From contig JACCGJ010019866.1 in assembly GCA_013407085.1 (NCBI GenBank), forward strand, positions 1-64,000: DNA of 64,000 nucleotides. The letters are read 5' to 3'. The notes under the pieces are model-generated. The model had not been told where the DNA came from, searched no databases, and saw only the letters and a list, made by a program, of their open reading frames with translations. Both the position numbers and the translations under genes were made by a program. Shown here piece by piece: positions 23,636 to 34,690 of the stretch. Position 1 is the first letter of the stretch. Every line of letters begins with the position of its first letter. The DNA is from Atriophallophorus winterbourni (taxonomy: Eukaryota > Platyhelminthes > Trematoda > Plagiorchiida > Microphallidae).

Positions 23636-24347
23636 TGATTGACCGTAGGAAGAAACCGATGTCTCCGCAACATTCTAGGAGTTAGCTGTTACAATCGCAT
23701 ACGCACCGATGATCCCCGAAATAAATTGTTCGGTAGTAATGTTGATATAGAGAAGCAGATTAACCTGCATAGCTTACGCTGGTTGGGTAACGTTTTACGA
23801 ATAAAGGACCACCGACTTCCGAAACAGATTCTTTTTGCGACGCCACATCCTGATTGGCGTAAATCTCGGTGTGGCCAAACCGTCACATGGCATAGACAGT
23901 TAAAAATCCTTACTAGTAACCTTTCCAAAGTCACCGCAGCGCGTCTTCCGGGCTGGTGTCCCCGAGATGAGATATCGCAATGGTTAGTTACGCTCCAGGA
24001 TATGTCCCGAAACCGTGTTCAATGGCGGTCTTGCACTAAGCATCTTCTTGGAGTGTTTGCTTAACCTTGTATGCTGTCAAACGGAGTGACGAAAAAGCTT
24101 GTTATGATGCATGACAGTAAAAGCCGCAAGGAAACTGTCGTGCTGATGTTGCTCTACTCGTTCACGAAACTTGTTTGAATGCATATTCCATTCGAGGTGT
24201 AGGCACCTCTTCTATAGAATCCGTAGCTAATTAAGTCCCACCCTTCCCCATCTTTTAAGATTCTACTTTTTCATGGTTGTATGGCAGCTAAGCATTTGGT
24301 ACGTGCTACCGGTGTAATGCTGTCTTTGATGATGAGGATGATGTAAC
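23636..24347 (+). pseudogene. 3' end of a second RTE-like LINE subfamily
   Basis: The frame 23639-24064 reads LRNILGVSCYNRIRTDD, LRWLGNVLRIKDHRLPKQ and RLPGWCPRDEISQWLVTLQD. This is the C-terminal region of fluke LINEs whose usual form is RWxGHVLRMPxHRLP...RLPGWGPRD...QWLETLxDMAxNRxQW. It ends with a stop near 24062 and a 3' UTR that closes on GATGATGAGGATGATG (24328-24343). A second, inverted copy lies at 62.9-64.0 kb. It is 5' truncated and inactive. Confidence 0.85.
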
Positions 24348-24673
24348 TTTACGATATGCATTGACTTTAATCCAGTGTGTGGATTGGTCACTCAAATGCT
24401 GATTTTACAAAGCCTAATAAGCAACGTCCTCACGCAATCATCAATTCAGATTCAAAGTAATTCAAAGTTTTAATGGTCCAAAAAGCAAATACTTTACGGT
24501 AACCACAGATTAAAAATATAGGGAATTCATAAAAACAACACAAATGTTTTATACATATGGAAAGTCAGCACGTGTATTCAGTTGCAAGGTTGGGTTTCGT
24601 CAACATATATTGTCAAGTTCAGCTTTGAACATGTTCAGGCTTGTTGCGCAAATGATATGTGGGAGCAGAGAGT

Positions 24674-25090
24674 TCAATAGAAAACAGACTCTGACAGCAT
24701 TGAAAAACCTCGACAATTTGATCTGGAGTGTGGAATAATTAACTTGTAGCCATGCGATCTGCTATCACGTGCTTCTTGCTGATGAAACAGGTGTTCAAGT
24801 GGGTGACCCACTGTATGCAGAATGTTGAAAAGCAGGATCAAGTCACCCCTGAGACGACGGTACGAAAAGTCAAAGAGGTTTAGTGTTGCAATCCGCTCCT
24901 CGTATGGCCTGTTGTATAGCCCGGTCACCAGTTTTGTAGCGCGGTGGTATACCCGTTGCAGCAAGGTCATGTCCTTTTGTAACCATGGGGACCATGCTTG
25001 AACAGCATACTCCATTGTTGGTCTGATATAGGTGTTAATTATACGTGGGAGTATCTGCTTTGAGAAACGACCAAAGATCCTTCTGAGCAA
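24674..25090 (-). pseudogene. CR1-like ORF2 C-terminal piece
   Basis: Reads MLRRIFGRFSKQILPRIINT, TYIRPTMEYAVQAWSPWLQK, LLQRVYHRATKLVTGLYN and LFDFSYRRLRGDLILLF. This C-terminal block is conserved in CR1-type and Jockey-type LINEs and follows the thumb. The last codons enter the 3' region shared with 10.53-11.1 kb. Confidence 0.85.
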
Positions 25091-25577
25091 TGCTAAGATT
25101 TGGCAGGACTTTTTGTATACAACAGAACAGTGCCGTGAAGACTTTCAGGTTACTGCTAATCCACACGCCCAGGTCTTTCTCTTCAGTAACCCATGAAAGT
25201 TGCTGAGATCCCAGAGAGTATGTGAATTCGAATGATTTACCGACGTTCAACATTTTACATTTTTGGATGTTGAATGGAAGGCAGTTCCGCAAGGACCAAT
25301 TATGAAGTGCTTCGAGATCTTTTTGGAGAATTTGGCAATCTTCTATGGTGCGTATGCTAGTCCAGACTTTGATGTCATCCGCAAATAAAATGATTTTGCT
25401 GCGTACGATTTCGGGTATATCATTCGCGTACACGAGGAAGAGTATTGGCCCCAAGACTGAGCCTTGAGGTACGCCACTTGTAACTTCTACTGGGCTGGAT
25501 AGTGCCCCATCAACTCTAACCCTTATAACTCTACCAGTCAAGTAATCCTTTATCCAGGCCAATAGTCTGCCGCACAC
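25035..25577 (-). pseudogene. CR1-like reverse transcriptase, catalytic palm (middle piece)
   Basis: Contains SGVPQGSVLGPILFLVYAND and the intact catalytic block IILFADDIKVW with both aspartates. It continues with LHNWSLRNCLPFNIQKCKML and a VTEEKDLGVWISSNLK block. It follows the previous piece after a one-step frameshift. The last ~35 codons are out of frame with the family. Confidence 0.88.
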
Positions 25578-25613
25578 CCGAGCTGCTCCAATTTTTGTAG
25601 CAGTATGCTGTGG

Positions 25614-26474
25614 TTAACACGATCGAAAAGCTTTAGACATGTCCAAGTAACAAGCATGGATAGGGCATCCATCGTCCACGGCTCGAGTCCAATTATCAAG
25701 AGTTATGAGAAGATTGGTGAGACAGGAGTGTCTTGTCCTGAATCCGTGCTGTGCGATGGAAAGAAGCTTATTTTGTTCCAAGTGTTTGATAAGTTCGTCA
25801 GCCACAAGTCGTTCGAGAACTTTAGAGACCACTGGCAACAACGTGACTGGTCTGTAGTTAGACACATCAGATCGGTTCCCTCCTTTGTATATCGGAGTGA
25901 TTAGTCCACATTTCCAGTCATTAGCAACCGTGCTACAACTCAAGGACAGGTTGAAAAGGTCAGAGAGTGGTGAGAATAGAGCATGGGCGCATTGCTTTAG
26001 GATGAATGGTGTTATTTCATCAGCACCCGGGGATTTTTTTGTATTTAACCCGCGTAGCTTTACCAGGACACTCTCGGGTTTCACAACGATTTCGTGTATT
26101 GTATTCTGCGATCTGAATGCAGGTATATCGTAGGATACGCGCTCGTTAGGGTAGAACACTCTAGAGTAAAATTGAGCGAGTTCGTTAGCGGCTTCGAGAG
26201 CTGTGGATGTAGTTCCAGTCGTAGTAAGTAAAGCGGAAACACCTGGCTTTACCCTGGCCTTTCTGTTCACGATCTGGAAGAGGAGCTTCGGATTTCGTTC
26301 AATTTTATCCATCAGATTCATTTGATACTTTTCTTTATCCTCCTGGACAAGTTTAGTAACTTTGTTTCTCAACAAACGGTAAGATTCCCAAGATTCAGGT
26401 ATGGAATGCAGTACGTGGATTCTCCACGCACAGTTTCTTACATTTAACCATTTCCGTGTTCGACTCCGGATCAC
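25614..26474 (-). pseudogene. CR1-like reverse transcriptase, fingers and palm (N-terminal piece)
   Basis: The 286-codon frame contains RLLRNKVTKLVQEDKEKY, NRKARVKPGVSAL, LNTKKSPGADEITPFILKQC, WKCGLITPIYKGGNRSDVSN, YRPVTLLPVVSKVLERL, QHGFRTRHSCLTNLL and CYLDMSKAF (catalytic Asp of motif A). The frame shifts just after motif A. The usual RT order is kept and substitutions look mild. Confidence 0.88.
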
Positions 26475-26660
26475 GAATTTGAATCCTTTTTTGAGTTGTT
26501 TTTAAACATATTTTGAGTGGAGTTCTATGTTTCGGTTGATTTTCTGGAGTATCGATGACCAGCATTGCTGGACATCAGTGCTAATCGATGCAACGTTATC
26601 ACTGTTTTGAAGCACACTAGGACAAATATTAATGCATTCATCTGATTAGTATCAATGGTT

Positions 26661-27725
26661 AGAAACTTTGAGTGAGTTACAAATGCAAGGACATAGAAAT
26701 CCCAATATTAGATTATCGATTGATTTCGGAAAATAATCAATAAAATCTGTTGGACAATTCGCGGCAATTCAATTAAATATTTTCGCCGAAAATTTTTACC
26801 GAGAAAAAGCTTGATTTTCATCATTCCTAAATCATTCTTACCTGAACAGAATAATAAATTTGAATATTCGCCTGCAAAGCACCCCACCAACGCGAACTCC
26901 AGTTCGCACACCGAAATTGCGAAATCTAGCCACTTAAACAGGAAATTTTATTCATTCTTTTGATGCTGTTGGCGAAACGCCACTTGTATTATCGACATTT
27001 ATATGGGGACGATTTTAGCCAACTATTTTTTGATCGATCGCTTCGAGGGTTTTATTTAAACTTCGCGGTAAAATGTCAGTTCGGATTTTCCGGAATTAAT
27101 TACGCGGTAGAAGGTTCATGCAGAATGCATTCATTTGAAAAATTAATACAATTTGATAGAGCTCCAAAAAGAATTTTCTTTTCAAAATGCTCCCTTTTAG
27201 AAAGATTTTTAAACAATAAATACATTCATCGGGTAGCGAGAAGTGAAATTTTATAGTCATCGAAAAATTACCATGATTGTACCATCTATGAGAATCAACC
27301 TTCGACGGTAAATTGTATGGAAAGCATAAGAGCGAGGTGGTAGTGCTACACGAAAACTAAAAAATCGCGGGTGTTCATCTGAAAGTGCGATTCAAATTAT
27401 TTTTTAACTCGGCATGGGAGCTTTTTTCCAAGGGCTAACCCCAATAACACCCAACACCAAAGTACAATCCTGATCTGGTGCTAAATCCTTTGGTGCACAA
27501 AACGTTTTACCCGAGTAAGAAAACGGGCTTGCATCCTCAAAACGATCTGCTTAAAAAACGAGGTGCACATCGAAGTCATCTGAAGCAACGCAAATACTAT
27601 TTTGGGCTCCCAAAATTACAGCGTCGGCAGTTAAACCGGGTTGACTACACAATATTTCTTATTTGAGCGCTATACTTAGCAACGTCTGGGAATTGAATTT
27701 GGTGAATGGCGATCACGCTGACTGT
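26661..27725. other. Unassigned sequence with a 98-codon frame
   Basis: A + strand frame at 26960-27256 is rich in Phe, Arg and Lys and has no recognised motif. I see no paired splice sites or repeats that would explain it. Confidence 0.3.
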
Positions 27726-27729
27726 GTTG

Positions 27730-28880
27730 TTGGCCTCGATCGGTCGATGTCGACCATGGAGTTACATTATAAGCGCATGTCGGTTCTCTTGCTCCACAGC
27801 ATTCTAAGCGACTAAACAGTCCGATTCGAGAGAAACAATCACTCCTGCAACGCTTACTGAGATAAACAGTGTTCAGTCGATCGGCGTCAGTTGCCCGCCG
27901 GTGACGTGATCAACGTTTGGCAGCCAAGAGCTGAATCTGCTCCTCCTCAGATTGAAGATGACGCTTTACAATGTGCCTCCAAAGTGGGCGGTCAAGAGTA
28001 AGTTCTTCCCAACTCGTAGGGTCAATGTCAAGAACTTTTACATCTACTTTGCGAATGTCTTTGCAACGCAATTTCGGGTAGCCCGATAGCCGATTTCTTA
28101 ATTTCAACTCATCATAGAATAGATCTTTTGTATTACGACCATTTTTTATTTTGTACACATGACCCAGTTAGCGCGAACGGCGCTGCTGTAATAGGATGGT
28201 CAAGCTCTGCAGACCAACACCAAAAGCACTACAGCATTTGCTACTTTATCCTATCCATTGTATGCTCAAAATGCGACGGATGCTCCTTAAATGGAAAGCA
28301 TTCAGCTTCCGTTTGTCTTGCGTGGGTACTTCAGATTTCATTGCCGTACAGCAAACCATTTAGCACGCACGCGCTGTATACCATCATCTTTGTCTTTACA
28401 GTCAGCTTGCGGTTACCTCAAACACGAGAGTTCATGCGGGACAAGATGGCAGCTGCCCTGCTAACCCACTTACCAATCTCTGTGTCTAGTGAGAGCTTAT
28501 ACGCAACGGTTGAGACAAGATATGTGAAATGATGTACTGGTTCAAGCTGACAGTTTGATGATTGGAGATGATACAATCCCTTGACCAAAGACTTTGGTCT
28601 TGCGCATGCTGATTGTTAGCCCAAAGTCTTTGCATACCGACGAAAGACAGTCCATTAGCGACTGGAGGCGTTCTTGTTTGTCATCAATAATGTTTGCATC
28701 TTCGGCAAACAGCAGTTCACAGATTAGCGCATCTGTGATATGTGCTTTCAAACGGTTCAGGATGAAAAGCTTGCCATCACATCGCGAGACGTTATCTGAT
28801 AATGTGTGCAATATAAAAACATCACAGGTCGGCGATGCTCCATCTCGAGTAAGAAGGGTATAAACAAACAAATACGACTA
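27730..28880 (-). pseudogene. RTE-like LINE, 3' half, decayed
   Basis: The - strand carries, in order, a LLFAEDANIIDDKQERLQSL block (catalytic FADD changed to FAED), LTISMRKTKVFGQG and a C-terminal piece with DIDPTSWEELTLDRPLW. At 27.73-27.90 kb it has the zinc-finger tail and the 3' UTR block with GGTCGATGTCGACCATGGAG. Relative to the + strand copy at 17.7-19.7 kb it has small deletions and many frameshifts. Confidence 0.85.
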
Positions 28881-30845
28881 CAACAGCGATCTAATCCCAA
28901 AGATAGAAAACGTAAGCTACCCAAAGCAGTTACTGAGATATACTGCTAGAAAAAGACGATGATGCAGCCGATTCCAGAATCGAATGAAAAAATATTAATT
29001 CAGTGCAATTTCCTTTATTTGGTGAAGAAAACATGTACATTTTGTACAAAAATAAGAGGGCCGGTATCTACAAGTTGTATACAACGGGAAAACAGTCCTC
29101 ATGTCTCAGATGCCCTTGGGGGTTCCAAAGGACGTCCTAATCGGGCGAGCAGTTGCTCACAGAACAAACCAAGAAGAGAGACGCAGTTTGGTGTTGGAGC
29201 GAGGGTGATTTCTTCCGAAGAAGCCAACAGGCAGTCATCTAAACGAAACAAAAAATGAGAGAATAATCTGTGAATCGAAAACGCTGATTGTTTACGATGG
29301 AATACATTTGCGAAAGCTGAGCAGGATATACGTTGAATTATCGAACGGAACGATCATTATCAGGAGTGCATAACGTTGAAACTGGAGCGTCACGTGCATC
29401 CTAATGAAGTGGTAAATATTTTAGATAGACCCAATGGGATAGATTCCGCTGAACTAACTTGGAATTCAAGAGAAGGCTTTCAAACCACAGTTCAATAGGA
29501 TTTGTACAACGAACCACCGATCACGAAGTGCTTGTGGGTCAAGCGCTTAACATGCGGCCCTTTGTGTTGTGCGAATCCCATTTGACAGTAGCTTCAAAGT
29601 CTGACTTATCGCTGAACGTGATCTTATTGTCTCCATTCTACGGCGGCAAACAACCAGAAAACAGTTATTGACTATAATTGCTGGGGATGTGAGGAACACT
29701 ATATGTTCGACATAGAATACCTTCAGGGTCAAAAACCGAATAGTCATGAGCGATTCGAATTCATTTGCGCGTATCAGGCGATTGAAATCCAACACGCCAA
29801 GTCGTACATGCCATGTAGTTTCGTTCACTGAGCAATGTGCTGGGAGGCTGTATTCATTTTCTCCGACAACTCTCCACAACTATTCTAGGTGCAAGTATCA
29901 CGGGAAATTCAGCTTGTGCACATTTCCCGAAATGGTGAGGTTTGAATCCAGCCTTCCTCGTTTGATTGATTGAGCAGGCATGATTCACAATACATTACTG
30001 AGAGCACGGATAAACTATTGTCTCCAGCTTATTCAATTGATCATGATTCCGAACGAGATGAAATGCGTGTACGAAATTACAAGCTTGGAAATGTGGCGCA
30101 CGGACTAAGGTGGTCTACATCTAGACAGCTATCACTGTTACTCTGTTAGTGCAGCTTTCAAGCACCTCATGGGATATAGAGCAGCAACAAAACATAATGG
30201 ATAATTTAAGTGAGAATGGAGCGTGTTTCTCCGTACAGTTCATCACCGATGGTAAATCAATGTATCATGTGTTACATGCGCAATACTGAAGTTCTTATGA
30301 AGTGCAGTGTATACTGTTAGGCACTACACGGTAAAACATTGAGCTGGCTACAGAGATCAAGCCGGAACCAGATCCAAGATTTTTGATGGAAAAAAGCAAA
30401 CCGCTGTAAAATACGTACACAATTCTAAGAACAATTGAACTTGGAAATTTAGAATCGTGGGAAGTAAAATTATTCGACCAATGAAAAAAGCGGTAAAATG
30501 TTGGTGGTTAAATTGCTTTCAAATGGCTTTTGTGCATTGGCATCACATGTTGTTGTTGTTAGTCTCATTCGATCGATGTCGACCATGTAGTTTCCATTAA
30601 AAAAAACACAACCAAAGGGTTTTAAGACACAAAGCATCGAACATGTTTGCAAATCGGTTCACAAAGTGATGAAGCAATGTCTAACGGTAGCGTTCAAGAG
30701 AAAACATAAACGAACTTAGTAAAAGTTCCAACGGCGTGGTGTTTGAAAGGCGCATTTACGATGGTGTATCAGCAGTGTGGAACCAATTTTATACAGTTGT
30801 GTGAAAAGTATGTAAGATCCACACATATTAATGTGTAGGTTAGTA
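28881..30845. other. Unassigned decayed sequence
   Basis: Several open frames on the + strand (for example 28959-29258 and near 29350-29490) look like broken coding sequence but match no family I can name. A small piece at 30548-30595 resembles the RTE-like 3' UTR (GATCGATGTCGACCATG). No SINE-like repeat was found here. This may be an old mobile element. Confidence 0.3.
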
Positions 30846-30849
30846 TTTG

Positions 30850-31050
30850 GTTAACTAGCATGCGTCTATGCTCAGCAGTGCACTTCCCAGTCACGACCGT
30901 CGCTCCTTAAACGGTGTGTTATACAATCCGGTAACCATTATAGCTTACTATATCACTAACCTTTTCGATGTGTTTTGGGGACACAAGCGAATACAGACTT
31001 CTTATTTTATGGGAATTCTGGCACTGCTCTCGCTCTGCTTAGTGTGTTTG
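30850..31050 (-). pseudogene. Fragment of the CR1-like LINE C-terminal region
   Basis: The sequence around 30870-30975 follows 10985-11105 closely (GGTTATACAATCCGGTARCCATT-like block). There the reverse strand encodes the YHRATKLVTGLYN segment. It is short, out of frame and dead. Confidence 0.65.
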
Positions 31051-32500
31051 CATGTTTGTTCAAGTTTCAAATGCAACACACCGTTGCGGGCAGTAAAATC
31101 GCAAAAAATCAATTAAATTTTTCACTGTTTTTTCTAGCGTTTATCCACGGTCCATTGTTACGTAGTGTCACACGATAACCGACTTATTGTTGTTTATGCG
31201 CTTGGCAGTGCACTGCGTGAACCCTACCTACGACACATTACGCAACTATTTAAGTTGAACAGTTCTGTTCTTTATATTGCTATCAGATATCAGTTTCATT
31301 GTTTTGTTATTATACCCAAAAAACAATGATGTGATAAATAAATGTATTATCATCACAGGTTGACGTGAGCTCCATGCGACCTAAAGTTCCGGTACGTGAT
31401 TTTAATTCTCCCGATAAGTAAGCCTGTTGGAATACAACACGTCAGACCCGAAGAGTGTAGTTGAGGTTTATGAGGTAGGGTAGAGCGGCTAGAGAAGAGA
31501 GTAGTTTGTAAATGTATAGCGGTCAGCGTTAGCAAATAGTTCATACGGATAGTCTAGGCATTTCTGATGTGCAACATAAAAGTACTTCAGTAATGTACTA
31601 TTACCACCATGAAAAAATGATTGACTGCAAGCAAAAATGTGTCGAAGTCTCATTGCTATTATCTCATACCTGGGCAACCTGACCCACAAACAGGCTACGA
31701 CTGGGGGGCAAGCTGCCTGGCTACAGAAACAACACAGACAAACATGCTTGCTGTGTGAAGTGAGGTATTGAGTAAACATGTTAAACACCAATGATGACTC
31801 TGTGTCATGATCAATAACCTTTGAAAATTAAAGCTTCTACTACGCTAAGGTTATCGAATTTTGTAGACTGATTTTTTGGATAAGGGCGATGTAGTTTCTT
31901 GAGAAAGCCAGGTTAGTTAAAATACAGTCAAAATAGCATTACACATGAATAAATCGATCCAACAGCGAAAAGCAAAACTGGCAAATCAAGGTTGATGCGA
32001 TAAATATGGTCGTCTATTCACAGAATGGACCGGAAGACAGCATCCCATAAGCATGATCTCGAAATGGATGACAAATTAAGAAATGAGTATTGGTAACCAA
32101 GAAAAATGCTTTAGCATTCCACACAAATATTGGGAATTTAATTAATGGATTTGACGATTCCAGAGCAAGAAAATAGGCAATTGAAAATAATTACCTGTGA
32201 TTCTATACGATGCGGGCTTGGAGAACAAGCCAGGGCGAGATTGGGGTATAACACGAAGCAACCGGACTGCACCGATATCACGCAACCACTGAAATACGTT
32301 TGCAAAACATTTAGAGATTGTTGCTACTCGTGAGTAGTATAAAGTTATTAAACCAACTAACAGTGAGCAAATGTTGCACGAAACCGTTCGCGATTAACAC
32401 GTGAATGGATTAAAACGGATCGTCAGAAAAACCATATTTGTACAACACACGAAGAAAAAAATAATTCTTAATCGCTTGAAATGATTATTTACACGACGGG
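31051..32500. other. Sequence downstream of the TFIIIC gene
   Basis: No gene is supported. A degenerate piece of the SINE-like family (CTCATACCTGGGCAACCTGAC) lies at about 31660-31690 and is the leftmost copy I could find. The rest is AT-rich. Confidence 0.35.
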
Positions 32501-32503
32501 CAT

Positions 32504-32509
32504 TTTATT
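32504..32509 (-). promoter_or_regulatory. Candidate poly(A) signal of the TFIIIC subunit gene
   Basis: AATAAA on the - strand, about 120 bp after the proposed stop codon at 32628. Its position fits the 3' end of the gene. Confidence 0.5.
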
Positions 32510-32627
32510 TTTTTGGTAACAGACAAAGATGGACAGACTGTGCTGACATACGAAAGAATACCTCGATTAAGGAATCGGGGATTGAGCTCAAGAACAGCGG
32601 AATGTAAATTGGAAGTGTAACCACGTA

Positions 32628-32660
32628 TTAAACGGAGTACCGAAAGAAGAAGTAGCATTG
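32628..32660 (-). CDS. GTF3C1: TFIIIC220 exon w25 (tentative last exon)
   Basis: Acceptor TATGTGCTTAG; phase 0 gives QCYFFFRYSV and a TAA stop. The acceptor lacks a good pyrimidine tract. With this end the protein lacks the human tail that finishes FYEPTLDC..WNKWIHL. A different acceptor would give other short endings, so the exact C-terminus is uncertain. Confidence 0.45.
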   Translation of the reverse strand, partial: QCYFFFRYSV

Positions 32661-34659
32661 CTAAGCACATAACTCAATAGATGAAAATATGATGAAAGCG
32701 GAAAACACTCGAAAGTTGTATTGGCATTTCATTTGCTGTGATTATAGCTGAACAGAATGGTTAAACACATTAAAACTTGAACAAAGCACAATAGTCAACT
32801 TTCGATCATCTTCAGTTTTTCCATTATTCAGACAGCAATGACTTACGCAAACAAGTCTCCGGACAACCTGAACACCGAAGTGCGGCAAGAACGATGCAGC
32901 GAAGCGGTCCAAGGTAATCCCGGCCGATTCGATCAGATGAAGAAGTGTGGTCTGTAAGAATGCACAGAATTCATACGGATTCAGTTGACCGCATTCTGTG
33001 TACCATGGTTCGGGAAAGAAGAATCCAGATTCTGTCGGTTCAGGGGCAACCGGTGAATGAGGACCAATTTCAGGGGTGGGATTGATTTCGCTGGATGGGA
33101 TATCCGATGGAATATCGATACTAAAAGCAGATGTAGTGTAAAAAGAGTGAAACAGACTGGAGAGGCAAACTTAAGTAAACTACGAAGAAAGACAATGAGA
33201 AAAGAATACTATACTTGAAAGAAAATTCGATGAACAGTTGACCAGCTTGAAGGTCTGAAGTAAACTGCCAAAGGACGAGCTGCACGGTGAATCGTCCGTT
33301 GACATGCGTGTATAATTAATTAGATTACTTTCCTTCGCAGATTCTTCCTTGGAAATAGCAGCTTGGACAGGATTAAAGATAGTGACAGTGGCTACAGATT
33401 TGACTGGGTATCTCACGTTCCGGCGCCACACAGACAGCATGCACGGATGTTGCAATCGTGAAAGCTTTTCTGGCTGTGCTGCTAATAGTGTAAAATGATT
33501 GGCAACGGTAGTGAGCTGCATGCTGAAGACGCTGGAGTCTCACTACCATTCCTGTGTCGTTCTAGGCCTGGGCAACATGACAGTATTTCTTAGCCACGTG
33601 CAGTCTCTGACGGTGCGGCACTTTGCCCTGGAGAAGGCTTGTGCTCTCAGAACATACAGACAGCATGACTAGTTAGAATGTCACTGTTTGGCCCTCCTTA
33701 GTCGATAGTTCGACCATGGATGATCATCACAATCGCATGAATTTCATGTCTACAGCTTTTTGCAATGACCTAAAGCAGTCTGATTCGGGAGGAACAATCT
33801 CTCCCGCAGCGCTTGCAACGATAGTCAGAACTCTGTTGTAGGGCGTCAGTTATACGCCGGCGTCGTGATCTGCGTTCAGCAGCCAAGAGCTGTATCTGCT
33901 CCTCCCCAGCTTACAGAAGACGCTTTACACAATGCCTCTAAAGTGAGAGGGAGAATGCAGCTGTGCGTATGAAACCGCGGGCAGATTAACGCAAACAAAT
34001 GTATAAGACAGTCAGGGAGAGTCAGAAACGACAAGCAAAAATCTGAAATTGGCGGTTGGAGTAGATTAAAACCACAAACTGAAAGATTTCGTTGATAGAG
34101 CAACGTATGCCAACTCGTAATCGCTCACCACCAGTGTTCAAGGTCGCAATTACACAGAACAAGAAAGGCAACACGTACCGCATACGCTTGGCTTGCGGTT
34201 CAACCAGATCGTCACCCGCACATCCGTGGGAGTTATGCGGTTCAATGTATTCTGGTTTAACATGAACCATCCACAAGCGAATATATTTTCGGTGAACAAA
34301 ACGTGTGACGGTGCTGCCCAGCCAATAAATCTGAAAAGTAAACTGACGTATATAGGAAAACCCACACATACATGTACAAATATATATCGATAAAGAGAGG
34401 GGTATTAGGATCACAACAGGTTCTGGGTCAGAGACAGCAATTGCATATTTTTAGCCGAACACTGAGTGTTGACTTGGAAAAGTAGAGTTAGAGCCGCGCC
34501 AACGGCACCGTTTCGAGAGAATGTATGCATGCATGTATGTATGTACGTATGCATGTATGAATGCATGTATGTATCTATCTATGTATGTATCTATGTATGT
34601 AAGTATGCATGTGTAAGTAAGTAATTAAGTATGCATGTAAGTATGAGTATGTATGTATG

Positions 34660-34690
<31 letters not shown>

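Larger units (their letters stand above)
24455..26660 (-). mobile_element. CR1-like LINE, the best preserved copy (reverse transcriptase half)
   Basis: Read on the - strand from about 26660, the element covers the ORF2 linker (IRSRTRKWLNVRN) and reverse transcriptase. It then covers the C-terminal region and the 3' end at the AATTCAAAG boundary near 24455. Only a few frameshifts (about 25600 and 25090) separate three open pieces: 25614-26474, 25035-25577 and 24674-25090. The endonuclease and ORF1 are missing, so it is a 5'-truncated insertion. It is the youngest-looking LINE here, although it is not functional. Confidence 0.9.

Noticed and set aside
32485..32670. - strand open frame just downstream of exon w24
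   Set aside because: It overlaps the proposed last exon but reads in another frame than the phase from w24, and it runs into the poly(A) signal region.
33180..33521. - strand 113-codon frame
   Set aside because: Its start is SINE-like sequence. w23 and w24 join in phase without it.
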